From: Streptomyces sp. TLI_146
GTDB lineage: Bacteria; Actinomycetota; Actinomycetes; Streptomycetales; Streptomycetaceae
DNA: 64,000 nucleotides
Assembly: GCF_002846415.1 (NCBI RefSeq)
Contig: NZ_PJMX01000001.1
Span: forward strand, 2,356,001-2,420,000
Direction of reading: 5' to 3'
The notes beneath the pieces were generated by a model, which was given only the letters and a program-made list of their open reading frames with translations, ran no database searches and was not told the DNA's origin. The translations under genes were made by a program, and so were the position numbers. Below are positions 36,501 to 44,225 of the stretch, in pieces. Within the stretch, counting starts at the first letter, position 1. Every line of letters starts with the position of its first letter.

Positions 36501-37057
36501 GGGAGCTCGCTCAGCTGGGGGCCGGACGGCGGCGCGGCCGCCTCCTCGCGGGGCACGTCCAGGTACTCGGGGCCGGTGGTCGGCGGGCCGGGGGTGCGCA
36601 CCGGGGCCGGGTTCGCCGGGGCGCCGGCGGCCGGGCCGCGGTCGGCGAGGGACCGTACGACACCGCCGGCGGCGTCGGGCACGGGCGGGCCCATGTGCAG
36701 CGGGCGGCGCGCGGGCTGGGGCGTCGCGGGCGCGGTGCGGACGGCGCCCAGGTCCACCGAGCCGGAGTCGCGGCCGCCGGCCTCGTGGGCGCCGGGCTCG
36801 GCGGGCTGCTCCGGGGCGGGGGCGGCGTGCGCCGGGGCCGGCATCGGGGCCGCGAGCGGGGCGGGCGCGGACTGCGGGTCGATCCAGGCGCCCTGGGCCC
36901 CCGGCATCAGCAGGAGGTCGTCGTCGTCCGCGCCGAGCGCCGAACCGTCGGAGGGGTCGAGGAAGGTGTACGCGCCGGGAGCGGGGACGCCCGGCTGCTC
37001 CACCATGCCTGCGTCCTCCGGCAGCCCCTCGCCCGGGACCTGGCCGGTGTCAGTCAT
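33569..37057 (-). CDS. cobT: BluB-CobT fusion with a long disordered N-terminus (DMB synthase / NaMN:DMB phosphoribosyltransferase)
   Basis: A 1162-residue protein. Residues 1-~590 are Pro/Ala/Glu/Val-rich and lack a recognisable fold. Residues ~592-810 match BluB, the flavin destructase that turns FMN into 5,6-dimethylbenzimidazole (DIRNGFRGDPIPHEVLLRVL, HTAPSVGHSQPWDFVVI, RYTQPQMAPYSSALAVENLWLAARA). Residues ~812-1162 match CobT, which joins DMB to nicotinate mononucleotide to give alpha-ribazole phosphate (SLGRLE-like ALGMLEIISAQL, IFAGDHGVHAQGVTPWPQEVT, TGEMGIANTT, GLEHAAMVGFILGGASLRTPVILDG). One chain thus makes and activates the lower ligand. The ATG at 37057 has no strong ribosome site; a downstream start within the disordered part is possible. 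Confidence 0.9.
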   Translation of the reverse strand: MTDTGQVPGEGLPEDAGMVEQPGVPAPGAYTFLDPSDGSALGADDDDLLLMPGAQGAWIDPQSAPAPLAAPMPAPAHAAPAPEQPAEPGAHEAGGRDSGSVDLGAVRTAPATPQPARRPLHMGPPVPDAAGGVVRSLADRGPAAGAPANPAPVRTPGPPTTGPEYLDVPREEAAAPPSGPQLSELPPQGATPWEPMAPHEAVLAPAPQPAPQPAERVRQPEPVRAEAAAPQAVQPQQSLAQPEPQQSPNDLVSPAETVVPEELAPAGVPAQAVAAEQPSPVMAPVSPVSPVMPAPAVQPPAVGQFVPVEGSVPTGPHLAPSPVEPVEQVAVPVAEHAPVPEPVAAPAAEPVAGPVVAAASAEPTSQAAQPQPVQPAQPSQPEGVQAEPVAEAAVEPVAPVAVAPVAVEEAEDAVAEPVAPAPEPVAVEAAAAVAPEAAEPVAAPAPAEPVAEVQEQAQEQTHAQVQVQVEPDAAEPQPAPVPAAATPVVPVPRSEEPLPEPQPETVPAAPEAPAPLLVTDEAEPLPAEAAPEQAAPVPVIIEDDEDAAEELAAPAAETVEQPEPLPADAAPETEGADGEDAFAEPGAPAPGYADAEREAVLRVMRERRDIRNGFRGDPIPHEVLLRVLEAAHTAPSVGHSQPWDFVVIRSAETRRTMHELAQRQRDAYAKSLPKGRAKQFKELKIEAILDTPVNIVVTADPTRGGRHTLGRYTQPQMAPYSSALAVENLWLAARAEGLGVGWVSFFDEREMVRALGLPEHLEVVAYLCVGYVDEFPEEPELMQAGWSKRRPLSWVVHEETYGRRALPGEEPHDLLQETVANIRPLDAKALGEAWERQKRMTKPAGALGMLEIISAQLSGLSRKCPPPIPEPAAVAIFAGDHGVHAQGVTPWPQEVTGQMVANFLGGGAVCNAFANQVGAEVCVIDVGVAGELPATPGLLPRKVRPGTGDMTTGPAMTREEVVAAVEVGIETARDLVAAGNKALLTGEMGIANTTVSAALISLYTGVDPAEVTGRGTGINDETHARKVDVVRRALELHSPDPADPIGVLAGIGGLEHAAMVGFILGGASLRTPVILDGVSAGAAALVARAIAPEALAACIAGHRSAEPGHVAALNKLGLRPLVDLDLRLGEGTGALLALPLVQSAARAMHEVATFDSAGVTEK

Positions 37058-37392
37058 GCGTACCCCTCGCCCATCTGTAGTGCTTCTTCGGCCTGCGCCC
37101 GGGACCGCCCACGCACGGCGCGCCCCGCACCCGTCGACAAGAACGAGCGGGCACGCCGCGCGGTGCGAACGGCCCGCGAACACAAAGCATTCTCGCGGGA
37201 GATCGCCGACCTGGCGCCCCGTCTCGGCCACGGAACGTGTGGGGTGCGCCACGTTGCGCTTCCCCGGGATCCGACGTACCGCGACAGGGCCCCAAACCGG
37301 TTCCCCATTCCGGACATTGACGAACGTAGCGCCGAACGGCCCGGTGCGGTACAACAGTCGGCCAGCCTACCCCGGACGACACGCCGGAGAGA
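37058..37392. other. 335-base gap upstream of bluB-cobT
   Basis: No gene supported. On the minus strand a TAGGCT -10-like box lies near 37360-37365, without a clear -35. I looked for a cobalamin riboswitch (B12 box and its flanking stems) and did not find one. Nothing else is evident. Confidence 0.5.
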
Positions 37393-38613
37393 TCACGGGG
37401 ACCTTTCCCGGCGCCTTCCGGAGAGCAGGAATGCGACCGAGCGTTCGCGTTCCGACCAGGCGCTCGTGTCCAGTTCGACGGACTGGAGGAGGGCGCACTC
37501 CACGTCGTACCCGCCGGCTTCGAGGGCGGCTCCGATCGCCTCGGCCCCGTCGCGGGTGGCGGCGTGCGCGACGATCCGCTCCGGGCGGCGGTCGGCGCAG
37601 GCGGAGACGACCTCCGCTCCCCCGCCGCCGACGCGGACGACGTCGGGCTCGGGCAGCGACTCCAGTACGTGCGGGGCGCGGCCCGCCCGCACCTGGATCT
37701 GGACGCCGAAGCGGCGGGCGGCGGCCTCGGTGCGGGCGCAGGCGTCCGGGTCCGCGTCGACGGCGATGACGGCGGCCCCGAACCGGGCGGCCTCGACGGC
37801 CAGCGCGCCGCTGCCGCAGCCGATGTCCCAGACCAGGTCGCCGGTGCGCGGGCCGAGCCGGGCCAGCTGGGCGGCGCGCAGCCCGGCGGACTCACCCGGG
37901 CCGAGGCCGTCCCCGTACTCCCGCGCGGGCAGCGCCCAGCCGCGCACCTGCTGCGGGTGGCCCGGGTCGCGTCCGGCGATCCAGCCGGATCCCGGTACGG
38001 CGCCGTGTCCGGCGCCGCCGATCACGATGACCAGGTTGGGGTCGCGCCAGGCGTGGTCGGCGACCTTGTCGGAGGTGAGGACGGTGACCTGTTCGCGCTC
38101 GCTGCCGAGCTCCTCGCAGATGACGAAGGTGCGGTGGACGCCTTCGAGGAGCAGGGCCAGCTCGGCGGGCCCGGCGCCCGGCGAGGTGAGGACGGCGACC
38201 TTGGTGTGCGCCCGGCACACGTTGACGGCCCGGCGCAGGGTGCGGCGGTGGGCGACGACGATCTGGGCGTCGTCCCAGGGCATCCCGGCCCGGGCGAAGG
38301 CGGCGGCCACGGCCGAGACCGCGGGCACCACTTCGACTTCCAGGCCGTGCTCGGGGGCGCGCAGGGTGCGGACGACGCCGAAGAACCCGGGGTCCCCGTC
38401 GGCGAGCACGACCGCGCTGCCGCGGTGTCCGGCGATACGGCGGGCGGCGAGGTCGACGCTGCCCAGGCGGATCCGCTCGGCGCGCGCGGGCACCTCGGGC
38501 AGCGCCAGGTGGTGGGCGGCGCCGGCCACCAGGGTGGCGGCGGACAGCGCGGACCTGGCCGCCGGGGTGAGCGGCGAGCCGTCCCAGCCGATCACCGTGA
38601 CGCGGTCGGCCAT
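37393..38613 (-). CDS. cobL: Precorrin-6Y C5,15-methyltransferase (decarboxylating), CobL/CbiET type
   Basis: Bifunctional enzyme of the aerobic cobalamin route (406 residues). The N-terminal ~200 residues are a tetrapyrrole methylase (CbiE) with VVLADGDPGFFGVVRTL and a VPAVSAVAAAFARAGMPWDD segment; the C-terminal part (from ~residue 250) is a CbiT-like class I methyltransferase with DIGCGSGALAVEAARFG as SAM motif I. Together they methylate C5 and C15 and decarboxylate the C12 acetate. ATG at 38613 is preceded by CAGGAGA. It is upstream of bluB-cobT with a 335-base gap. Confidence 0.93.
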   Translation of the reverse strand: MADRVTVIGWDGSPLTPAARSALSAATLVAGAAHHLALPEVPARAERIRLGSVDLAARRIAGHRGSAVVLADGDPGFFGVVRTLRAPEHGLEVEVVPAVSAVAAAFARAGMPWDDAQIVVAHRRTLRRAVNVCRAHTKVAVLTSPGAGPAELALLLEGVHRTFVICEELGSEREQVTVLTSDKVADHAWRDPNLVIVIGGAGHGAVPGSGWIAGRDPGHPQQVRGWALPAREYGDGLGPGESAGLRAAQLARLGPRTGDLVWDIGCGSGALAVEAARFGAAVIAVDADPDACARTEAAARRFGVQIQVRAGRAPHVLESLPEPDVVRVGGGGAEVVSACADRRPERIVAHAATRDGAEAIGAALEAGGYDVECALLQSVELDTSAWSERERSVAFLLSGRRRERSP

Positions 38614-38725
38614 CGTCGTCGAGTCTCCTGGAGTTGTCGCAGGTCGGGGGCCCCGGTGGGCCCGGCCACGGTGAGGGTACCTGGTGCCGCGGGAGTGCGG
38701 TCGGGCGAGCGGGGAGGGACCCGGC

Positions 38726-39370
38726 TCAGTTCCAGTCGGCGTACGAGGCGTATCCGGCGTCCGCGAGCTGGTCGGCGACGCCGTCCAGGTCCTCGGGGAG
38801 CAGGCTCCACACGATCAGGTCGGTGCGGATGTCCGCCCAGCCGCCGTCCTCCGTCTGCGTGCGCGCTATCCAGGCGTTGCGCAGCACGCCCTCGCTGATG
38901 CAGCCGATCTTCTGCGCGACCTGCTGGGAGGCGGTGTTGTCGGCGGCGGTGCGCAGCTCGACGCGCTCGAAGCGCTGGTCCCGGAAGAGCCACTGCGCGG
39001 CGGCGAGCACGGCCTCGGTGGCGTAGCCCTCGCCGCGCGCCCAGGGGGCGATGACGTAGCCGACCTCGGTGGCCAGGGTGCGCCAGTTGGTGTTCTGCAG
39101 GTGCACGACGCCGACCAGGCGCTGGGTGAGGAACTCGGTGACGGCGAAGACGATCCCGCGCCCCGAGGTGCGCTCGGCGGGGGCGTGCAGCCGGACGAAC
39201 TCCAGGGCGTCGCGGGCCGTGTAGGGGTGGGGCACGGAGGTCCAGGCGATGACGTGCTCGTCGTTCATCATCTCGATGTGCGCCGGGATGTCGTCCTCGT
39301 CGAAGGCGCGCAGCACCAGCCGGTCGGTGCTGATGGAGATGTCCGGGAACACCGGGGTCGGGGTAGTCAT
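38726..39370 (-). CDS. GNAT acetyltransferase, RimJ/RimL-like
   Basis: A 214-residue GNAT of the acetyltransf_3 type: ISTDRLVLRAFDEDDIPAHIEMM start, VGYVIAPWARGEGYATEAVLAAAQWLF acetyl-CoA loop, FERVELRTAADNTASQQVAQKIGCISEGVLRN motif B. These often acetylate N-termini or small amines; the substrate is unknown. ATG at 39370 is supported by TGGAGCGG. It stands between cobL and the metQ terminator with no obvious link to either. Confidence 0.88.
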   Translation of the reverse strand: MTTPTPVFPDISISTDRLVLRAFDEDDIPAHIEMMNDEHVIAWTSVPHPYTARDALEFVRLHAPAERTSGRGIVFAVTEFLTQRLVGVVHLQNTNWRTLATEVGYVIAPWARGEGYATEAVLAAAQWLFRDQRFERVELRTAADNTASQQVAQKIGCISEGVLRNAWIARTQTEDGGWADIRTDLIVWSLLPEDLDGVADQLADAGYASYADWN

Positions 39371-39480
39371 GTGCCGCTCCATGCCGGGGGACGGTCGTCA
39401 GGCCGTAAAGGCACAGCATGCAGCATCGGCGCGGGGATGTGCATGGCCGGGGGGGCCTGGCCGGGAGGCGGAACACGCGC

Positions 39481-39516
39481 CGGGGCCCCGCGCACCGTGC
39501 GGTGTGCGGGGCCCCG
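39481..39516 (-). terminator. Terminator of the metNIQ operon
   Basis: Fifteen-base arms (39481-39495 and 39502-39516, one G-U pair) around CGTGCG lie 30 bases beyond the leftward metQ stop. Confidence 0.65.
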
Positions 39517-39545
39517 GGGCGGTGGCCGGAACTGACCGGCGGGGT

Positions 39546-40409
39546 TCAGGACTTGACGGCGCCGAAGGCCGGGACGACCGAGCCCTGGTACTTGTCCTGG
39601 ATGAACTTCTTGACCTCGTCGGAGTTGAGGAGCTGGGCCAGCTTCTGGATCCGCGGGTCGGCCTCGTTGCCCTTCTTGACGGCGAGGAAGTTGGCGTACG
39701 GGTTGCCGTCCGCCTTCTCCAGGACGAGCGAGTCCTTGGCCGGGCTGAGCTTGGCCTCGATGGCGTAGTTGCCGTTGATGACCGCGGCGTCGACGTCGTT
39801 CAGGGCGCGGGGCAGCGTGGCGGCCTCGATCTCCTTGAACTTCAGGCCCTTGCTGTCCTTGATGTCGGAGAGCTTGGCGGAGGTGCCGACGCCGTCCTTG
39901 AGGGTGATCAGGCCGTTGCCCGCGAGCAGCTGGAGCGCGCGGCCCTCGTTGGTGGTGTCGTTCGGGACGGCGATCGTCTGGCCGGAGGCGATCTCCTTCA
40001 CCGACTTGACCTTCTTGGAGTAGAGGCCGAGCGGCTCCAGTTCGACGTTGACGACCGGCACGATGGTCGTCTTGTTCTTCTTGTTGAAGTCGTCGAGGTA
40101 GGGCTTGTGCTGGAAGAAGTTGGCGTCGACCTGGCCCTGCTGGGTGGCGGTGTTCGGCAGGACGTAGTCCGTGAACTCCTTGACCTCCAGCTTGAGTCCG
40201 GCCTTCTCCGCCAGGTTCTTCTTGACGAAGTTCAGGATGTCGGCGTGCGGGGTCGGGGACGCCGCGACGACGAGCGCCTTGGAGGTGTCGGCCGAGGCGC
40301 CCTTGGCGCTCGACGTCTTCGGGTCGGAGGAGGTGCCGCAGGCGGTGAGGCCGAGGGCGAGCGCGGCGGTGGCGGCGGCAGCAGCGGTGATCTTGATGTT
40401 GTTACGCAC
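39546..40409 (-). CDS. metQ: D/L-methionine-binding lipoprotein MetQ (NlpA family)
   Basis: Solute-binding lipoprotein of the methionine importer (287 residues). The signal peptide ends at lipobox LTAC (Cys24). The NlpA core has ASPTPHADILNFVKKNLAEKAGLKLEVKEFTDYVLPN, GQVDANFFQHKPYLDDFN and IAVPNDTTNEGRALQLLAGNGLI, typical of MetQ. GTG at 40409 is preceded by AAGAGG. It is the last gene of metN-metI-metQ; the 69-base metI-metQ gap has no terminator. Confidence 0.95.
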   Translation of the reverse strand: MRNNIKITAAAAATAALALGLTACGTSSDPKTSSAKGASADTSKALVVAASPTPHADILNFVKKNLAEKAGLKLEVKEFTDYVLPNTATQQGQVDANFFQHKPYLDDFNKKNKTTIVPVVNVELEPLGLYSKKVKSVKEIASGQTIAVPNDTTNEGRALQLLAGNGLITLKDGVGTSAKLSDIKDSKGLKFKEIEAATLPRALNDVDAAVINGNYAIEAKLSPAKDSLVLEKADGNPYANFLAVKKGNEADPRIQKLAQLLNSDEVKKFIQDKYQGSVVPAFGAVKS

Positions 40410-40478
40410 GAAAAGTGCCTCTTTCTGGTGGTGCGGGTGGTCGCCCGGACAAGGAGTGCGGGCTCTGCGGAGAGAAGT

Positions 40479-41147
40479 TCAGGAGGTACGGCCCCGGCGG
40501 GCCAGAAGCCGTACGGCGCCGTCGCCGATCAGCTGGATCACGGTGACGATGGCGATGAGCACACCGACGGTGATGAGCATGAACTGCGTCTCGAAGCGCT
40601 GGAATCCGTAGGTGATGGCCTTGGATCCGAGGCCCTCGCCACCGACCGCGCCGGCCATCGCCGAGTAGCTGACCAGCGTGATCACGGTGGTGGTGAGTCC
40701 GGCGATCAGCGAGGGCAGCGCCTGCGGGAGCAGGACCTTGCGGACGATGGTCGGGATGGAGCCGCCCATCGACTGGACGGCCTCGACCAGACCGTGGTCG
40801 ACCTCGCGGATCGCGGTCTCGACGAGCCGGGCGAAGAACGGGATGGCGCCGACGGCGAGCGGCACGATCATCGCGGTGGGGCCGATGAAGGTGCCGACCA
40901 CCCAGGTGGTGAAGGGGATCAGCGCGATCAGCAGGATGATGAACGGCATCGAGCGGCCGATGTTCACGATCACGCCGATGACCTTGTTCACCGGGCGGTT
41001 CTGGAGCAGTCCGCCCTTGTCGGTGAGTACGAGCAGCACGCCAAGCGGCAGTCCGCCCGCGACGGTGACCAGGCTGGACCAGAGCACCATGTAGAGGGTG
41101 TCGATGGTTCCCTGGGACAGCAGCGGCTGCATCTCGGACCAGCTCAC
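40479..41147 (-). CDS. metI: Methionine ABC transporter permease MetI
   Basis: A 222-residue permease with five or six hydrophobic segments and the EAA-type loop RMEAVQSMGGSIPTIVRKVLLPQALPSLIAG (here GLVEAVQSMGGS...), which contacts MetN. The GTG at 41147 overlaps the metN stop by four bases (GTGA). Its family partners and order are those of methionine uptake systems. Confidence 0.94.
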   Translation of the reverse strand: MSWSEMQPLLSQGTIDTLYMVLWSSLVTVAGGLPLGVLLVLTDKGGLLQNRPVNKVIGVIVNIGRSMPFIILLIALIPFTTWVVGTFIGPTAMIVPLAVGAIPFFARLVETAIREVDHGLVEAVQSMGGSIPTIVRKVLLPQALPSLIAGLTTTVITLVSYSAMAGAVGGEGLGSKAITYGFQRFETQFMLITVGVLIAIVTVIQLIGDGAVRLLARRGRTS

Positions 41148-42217
41148 TTGGCACCTTCCTTGACCGGGGCGGCGACGGCCTGCGCCGGGATTTCCACCGC
41201 GGTGTCGACCGCGTCGGCTTCGACGACGTCCACCTGGAGGCCCTGCTCGCGCAGGAAGCCGACCGGGACGACGTTCTCCTCGTACCGTCCGGGCAGCTCG
41301 ATGCGCATCCGGCCGATCTGCCGGCCGCCGACGGTGTCCATCGCAGCGCCGAGGATCGAGATGTCGACGTTGTACGTGCGCGCCAGCTGCGAGATGACCG
41401 GCTGGGTGGCCGACTCGCCGTGGAAGGTCACGTCGACGACCGTGCGCTCGGGGCCGGTGGCCTCGCCGGTCACCGGGAACAGCTCGGCGGCGAGCTCGGA
41501 GCCGGGGGTGGCGAGGAGCTCGCCGACGGTGCCGGACTCGACGATCCGGCCCCGCTTCATCAGCGCGGCCGAGTCGCAGACCGTCTTGACGACGTCCATC
41601 TCGTGGGTGATCAGCAGCACGGTGAGGCCGAGCTGCTGGTTGAGGTCGCGCAGCAGCTGGAGGATGGAGCGGGTGGTCTCCGGGTCGAGCGCGCTGGTCG
41701 CCTCGTCGGAGAGCAGCACCTTGGGGTCGCCGGCCAGGGCGCGGGCGATGCCGACGCGCTGCTTCTGGCCGCCGGAGAGCTGGGCGGGGTAGGCCTTGGC
41801 CTTGTCGGCGAGGCCGACCAGGTCGAGGAGTTCGAGGGCCTTGCGGGAGCGCTCCTTGCCGGAGACGCCGAGGATCTCCAGCGGCAGCTCGATGTTGGCC
41901 TGCACGGTGCGCGCGGAGAGCAGGTTGAAGTGCTGGAAGACCATGCCGATGCGGCTGCGCGCCTGGCGCAGCTCCTTGCCGGCGCGGCGGCCGCGCCCGG
42001 CGAGCGCGGTGAGGTCGACGCCGTCGACGGTCACCGTGCCGGTGGTCGGCCGCTCCAGGAGATTGACGCAGCGGATGAGGGAGGACTTGCCGGCGCCGCT
42101 CTGGCCGATGACGCCGAAGACCTCGCCCTCGCGGACATGGAGGTCTACGCCGTCCAGGGCGGTGACCTCACGGCCGCGCGACTGGTAGACCTTGGTGAGG
42201 CCCGTAGTGGTGATCAC
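41144..42217 (-). CDS. metN: Methionine ABC transporter ATP-binding protein MetN
   Basis: A 357-residue ABC ATPase. Walker A GQSGAGKSSLIRC, signature LSGGQKQRVGIARALA, Walker B VLLSDEATSALD and the H-loop THEMDVVKTVCD are intact; the C-terminal ~100 residues form the NIL domain (VDVTFHGESATQPVISQLARTYNVDISILG), the methionine-sensing inhibitory domain of MetN. GTG at 42217 is chosen from the family start (ITTTGLTKVY); no strong ribosome site is visible and longer in-frame sequence is Arg-rich and unlikely. Confidence 0.95.
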   Translation of the reverse strand: MITTTGLTKVYQSRGREVTALDGVDLHVREGEVFGVIGQSGAGKSSLIRCVNLLERPTTGTVTVDGVDLTALAGRGRRAGKELRQARSRIGMVFQHFNLLSARTVQANIELPLEILGVSGKERSRKALELLDLVGLADKAKAYPAQLSGGQKQRVGIARALAGDPKVLLSDEATSALDPETTRSILQLLRDLNQQLGLTVLLITHEMDVVKTVCDSAALMKRGRIVESGTVGELLATPGSELAAELFPVTGEATGPERTVVDVTFHGESATQPVISQLARTYNVDISILGAAMDTVGGRQIGRMRIELPGRYEENVVPVGFLREQGLQVDVVEADAVDTAVEIPAQAVAAPVKEGAK

Positions 42218-42768
42218 AGGATTTCCGTCACTGTCGAGTGCGCGGCGCGGTGTCCGCCGGGCACGGGGCATTCGTGTTCGGGACGCGTCACAGCCACCAT
42301 CGGTGGTAACCGGGAGAGGCATGGCGTGCGCGGGCATGGCTCATGGGTCTCGCTTCGGGGCGCGAGGCTCAGGCGGGGGCCCTCAGAAGGCGCACATTCG
42401 ACACATACAACGAGCACCGGGCGCGTTCATCGCCTCGGTCGCAAGGGTGCGGCTGCTCGTCGTGGTCATGCATGAAGTAAAGCAGAAGGAGCGAAGAGCG
42501 GATCAATGCTGTCCGCATTCCGGACAAGCATGGACCGCCATACGGACGCGCACGGGACGGCCCCGGGACGGCGGAAACACCCCCGCCCACCCCCCGCTCC
42601 CCCGTCTGGCCTGCGCCGATACGGAGAGCGCCGCCCACCTGCCCACAGCGGCGCCGACACCCCGGCCGGTGGCGTCCTGTGGCCAAGGCCACGGCGGGCC
42701 GATCGCCCCGGCCGGTCCCGCCCGGGGCGGGCGCATCGGGCGCTTCGGGCCGTAATACGCTCGTTCTC
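42218..42768. other. 551-base divergent gap between metN and a small membrane gene
   Basis: No firm gene. On the minus strand a possible 34-codon leader ORF (42369-42473, MHDHDEQPHPCDRG...) ends beside a CCTCGC/GCGAG hairpin ~150 bases before metN; it has no ribosome site. I looked for SAM riboswitch landmarks and could not establish any. On the plus strand a TAATAC -10-like box (42752-42757) lies 11 bases before the next gene. Confidence 0.45.
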
Positions 42769-43128
42769 ATGCTTGACGCCCTGACGGTCGCGGTCGCCGC
42801 CGCCGCGCTCGCCCTCGCCGCCTGGTGCGGCTTCGCCGCCTACCGGGACCAGCCCACCAAGGACTGGCACTTCATCGGCATGGCCGTGGTCACCGTGCTC
42901 GCCCTGGCCCAGCTGGTGGTCGGCATCGTGCAGCTCGGGCGGGGCGAGCGGCCCGACCAGGGCATGGCGATCTTCATCGCCTATCTGGTGGGCTCGTTCG
43001 CGGCGGTCCCGGCGGCGGGTCTGCTGTCGCTGAGCGAGCGGACCAAGTGGGGCTCAGTGACGGTCTCGGCCGGCGCGGTGGTGCTCGCGGTGCTCGAAGT
43101 GCGTCTCTACGACATCTGGGGAGGGTGA
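42769..43128 (+). CDS. Small membrane protein, unknown function
   Basis: A 119-residue protein with four hydrophobic segments (about residues 2-18, 33-53, 63-82, 92-108) and a short charged loop with ERPDQG. No family recognised. ATG at 42769 is chosen; a TAATAC box 11 bases upstream suggests a very short leader. It is coupled to the next membrane-protein gene and both are likely one functional unit. Confidence 0.72.
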   Translation: MLDALTVAVAAAALALAAWCGFAAYRDQPTKDWHFIGMAVVTVLALAQLVVGIVQLGRGERPDQGMAIFIAYLVGSFAAVPAAGLLSLSERTKWGSVTVSAGAVVLAVLEVRLYDIWGG

Positions 43129-43130
43129 CC

Positions 43131-43568
43131 GTGGCCGAGTCCACCACCGAGTCCACCGGGCGGAACGAGTCCGAAGGCGGAAAGCTGGGCAGCGGCCCCG
43201 GCCGCGTGCTGGTCTGGTTCTACGGGGTGTTCACCGTCGCTGCCGCCTCCCGCTCGATCGTCCAGATGATCCAGGACTTCGGCAAGGCGCCGCTGGCGTA
43301 CGTGCTGTCGGCGGTGGCGGCCGTGGTGTACGGCTTCATCACGTACTCGCTGGTGCGCGGTGGCGAGCGGCTGCGGCGCACGGCGCTGGTGTGTTGCGCG
43401 GCCGAGCTGGTCTTCGTCCTGACCGTGGGCACCTGGACGCTGGCGGACAAGTCCGCGTTCCCGGACGCCACGGTCTGGTCGGACTACGGCGCGGGCTATC
43501 TCCTCATCCCGGTGATCCTCCCGGTACTCGGCATGCTGTGGCTGCGCCGCAACCGGGCAGAGGCCTGA
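43131..43568 (+). CDS. Membrane protein, unknown function
   Basis: A 145-residue protein with a Ser/Thr/Glu-rich N-terminal tail (~25 residues) and four hydrophobic segments (VLVWFYGVFTVAAASRSIV, YVLSAVAAVVYGFITYSL, TALVCCAAELVFVLTVGTWTL, YLLIPVILPVLGMLWL). It is a Streptomyces-conserved integral membrane family; function unknown. GTG at 43131 is chosen because GGGGAGG lies six bases before it; GTG at 43125 would overlap the previous stop. The repeat copy G follows the stop. Confidence 0.78.
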   Translation: MAESTTESTGRNESEGGKLGSGPGRVLVWFYGVFTVAAASRSIVQMIQDFGKAPLAYVLSAVAAVVYGFITYSLVRGGERLRRTALVCCAAELVFVLTVGTWTLADKSAFPDATVWSDYGAGYLLIPVILPVLGMLWLRRNRAEA

Positions 43569-43581
43569 GCGCTTTGTCGAT

Positions 43582-43628
43582 CCCGCGCCCCTCTCGATGG
43601 GTCCGAAGGGCCCTCCTAGGGGCGCGGG
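43582..43628 (+). terminator. Hairpin including the start of repeat copy G
   Basis: CCCGCGCCCCT (43582-43592) can pair with AGGGGCGCGGG (43618-43628), the latter being the first bases of repeat copy G. The loop is 25 bases. It lies between convergent genes and could terminate either. Confidence 0.5.
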
Positions 43629-43660
43629 GAACTGCGCGACCAGCCACAGACGGCCCGCAG
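43617..43660 (+). repeat. Dispersed GC-rich repeat, copy G
   Basis: TAGGGGCGCGGGGAACTGCG continues CGACCAGCCACAGACGGCCCGCAG, the most complete consensus copy, in the 117-base gap between convergent genes. Confidence 0.88.
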
Positions 43661-43685
43661 CCGAATGACCGCCCCCCGCGGAGCG

Positions 43686-44189
43686 CTACGCGCTGGCGAC
43701 GAACTCCCGAGCAGACGCGTCCTTCTCCAGGGTGACCAGGGAAAGCCCGGGACTCAGCGCCTCCGTCGCGACGGGCGCGTACCCGTGCTTGCGGTACAGC
43801 CGCAGGTTGGACTCGCTGCGATGCCCCGTGAAGAGCCGGAACCGCTTGGCCGACAGCTGCCCGGCGAAGTGCTCCTCTATGGCGCTCAGCAGCCGGCCGC
43901 CCAGCCCGTGCCCCTGCATCCGCGGGTGCACGATCAGCTTGTCGATCCGGCCGGTGCCCGACGCGTCGACGCTGCCTCTGACCGAGGCGACCACCTCGTC
44001 GCCGAGCCGCGCCACCAGCGCGTACCCGCTCCCCAGCTCGTCCCGCAGGCCGTCCAGCGTCTGGGTGAGCGGCTCGATGGAGTAGTCGCCGTAGAGCTCC
44101 GCCTCGCTCTGGTAGCAGAGGTACTGAAGCTTGAGGATCTGCTCGCAGTCACCTTCACGCGCCGCAGAAATGGTCACGCTCATGCCCAT
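43686..44189 (-). CDS. GNAT acetyltransferase
   Basis: A 167-residue GNAT: SVTISAAREGDCEQILKLQYLCY opening, IDKLIVHPRMQGHGLGGRLLSAIEEHF acetyl-CoA loop, and KRFRLFTGHRSESNLRLYRKHGYAPV motif B. ATG at 44189 is chosen for GGAAGG nine bases upstream. It converges with the small membrane genes. Substrate unknown. Confidence 0.88.
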   Translation of the reverse strand: MGMSVTISAAREGDCEQILKLQYLCYQSEAELYGDYSIEPLTQTLDGLRDELGSGYALVARLGDEVVASVRGSVDASGTGRIDKLIVHPRMQGHGLGGRLLSAIEEHFAGQLSAKRFRLFTGHRSESNLRLYRKHGYAPVATEALSPGLSLVTLEKDASAREFVASA

Positions 44190-44225
44190 GTGTGCATGCC
44201 TTCCGCTCACCTGTCCGCCGGTTGT

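Noticed and set aside
37058..37392. Cobalamin riboswitch before bluB-cobT
   Set aside because: I could not find a B12-box-like sequence or the surrounding stem pattern on the minus strand.
42218..42480. SAM riboswitch before metN
   Set aside because: No conserved SAM-I/SAM-IV core could be aligned by eye; only a short hairpin is present.
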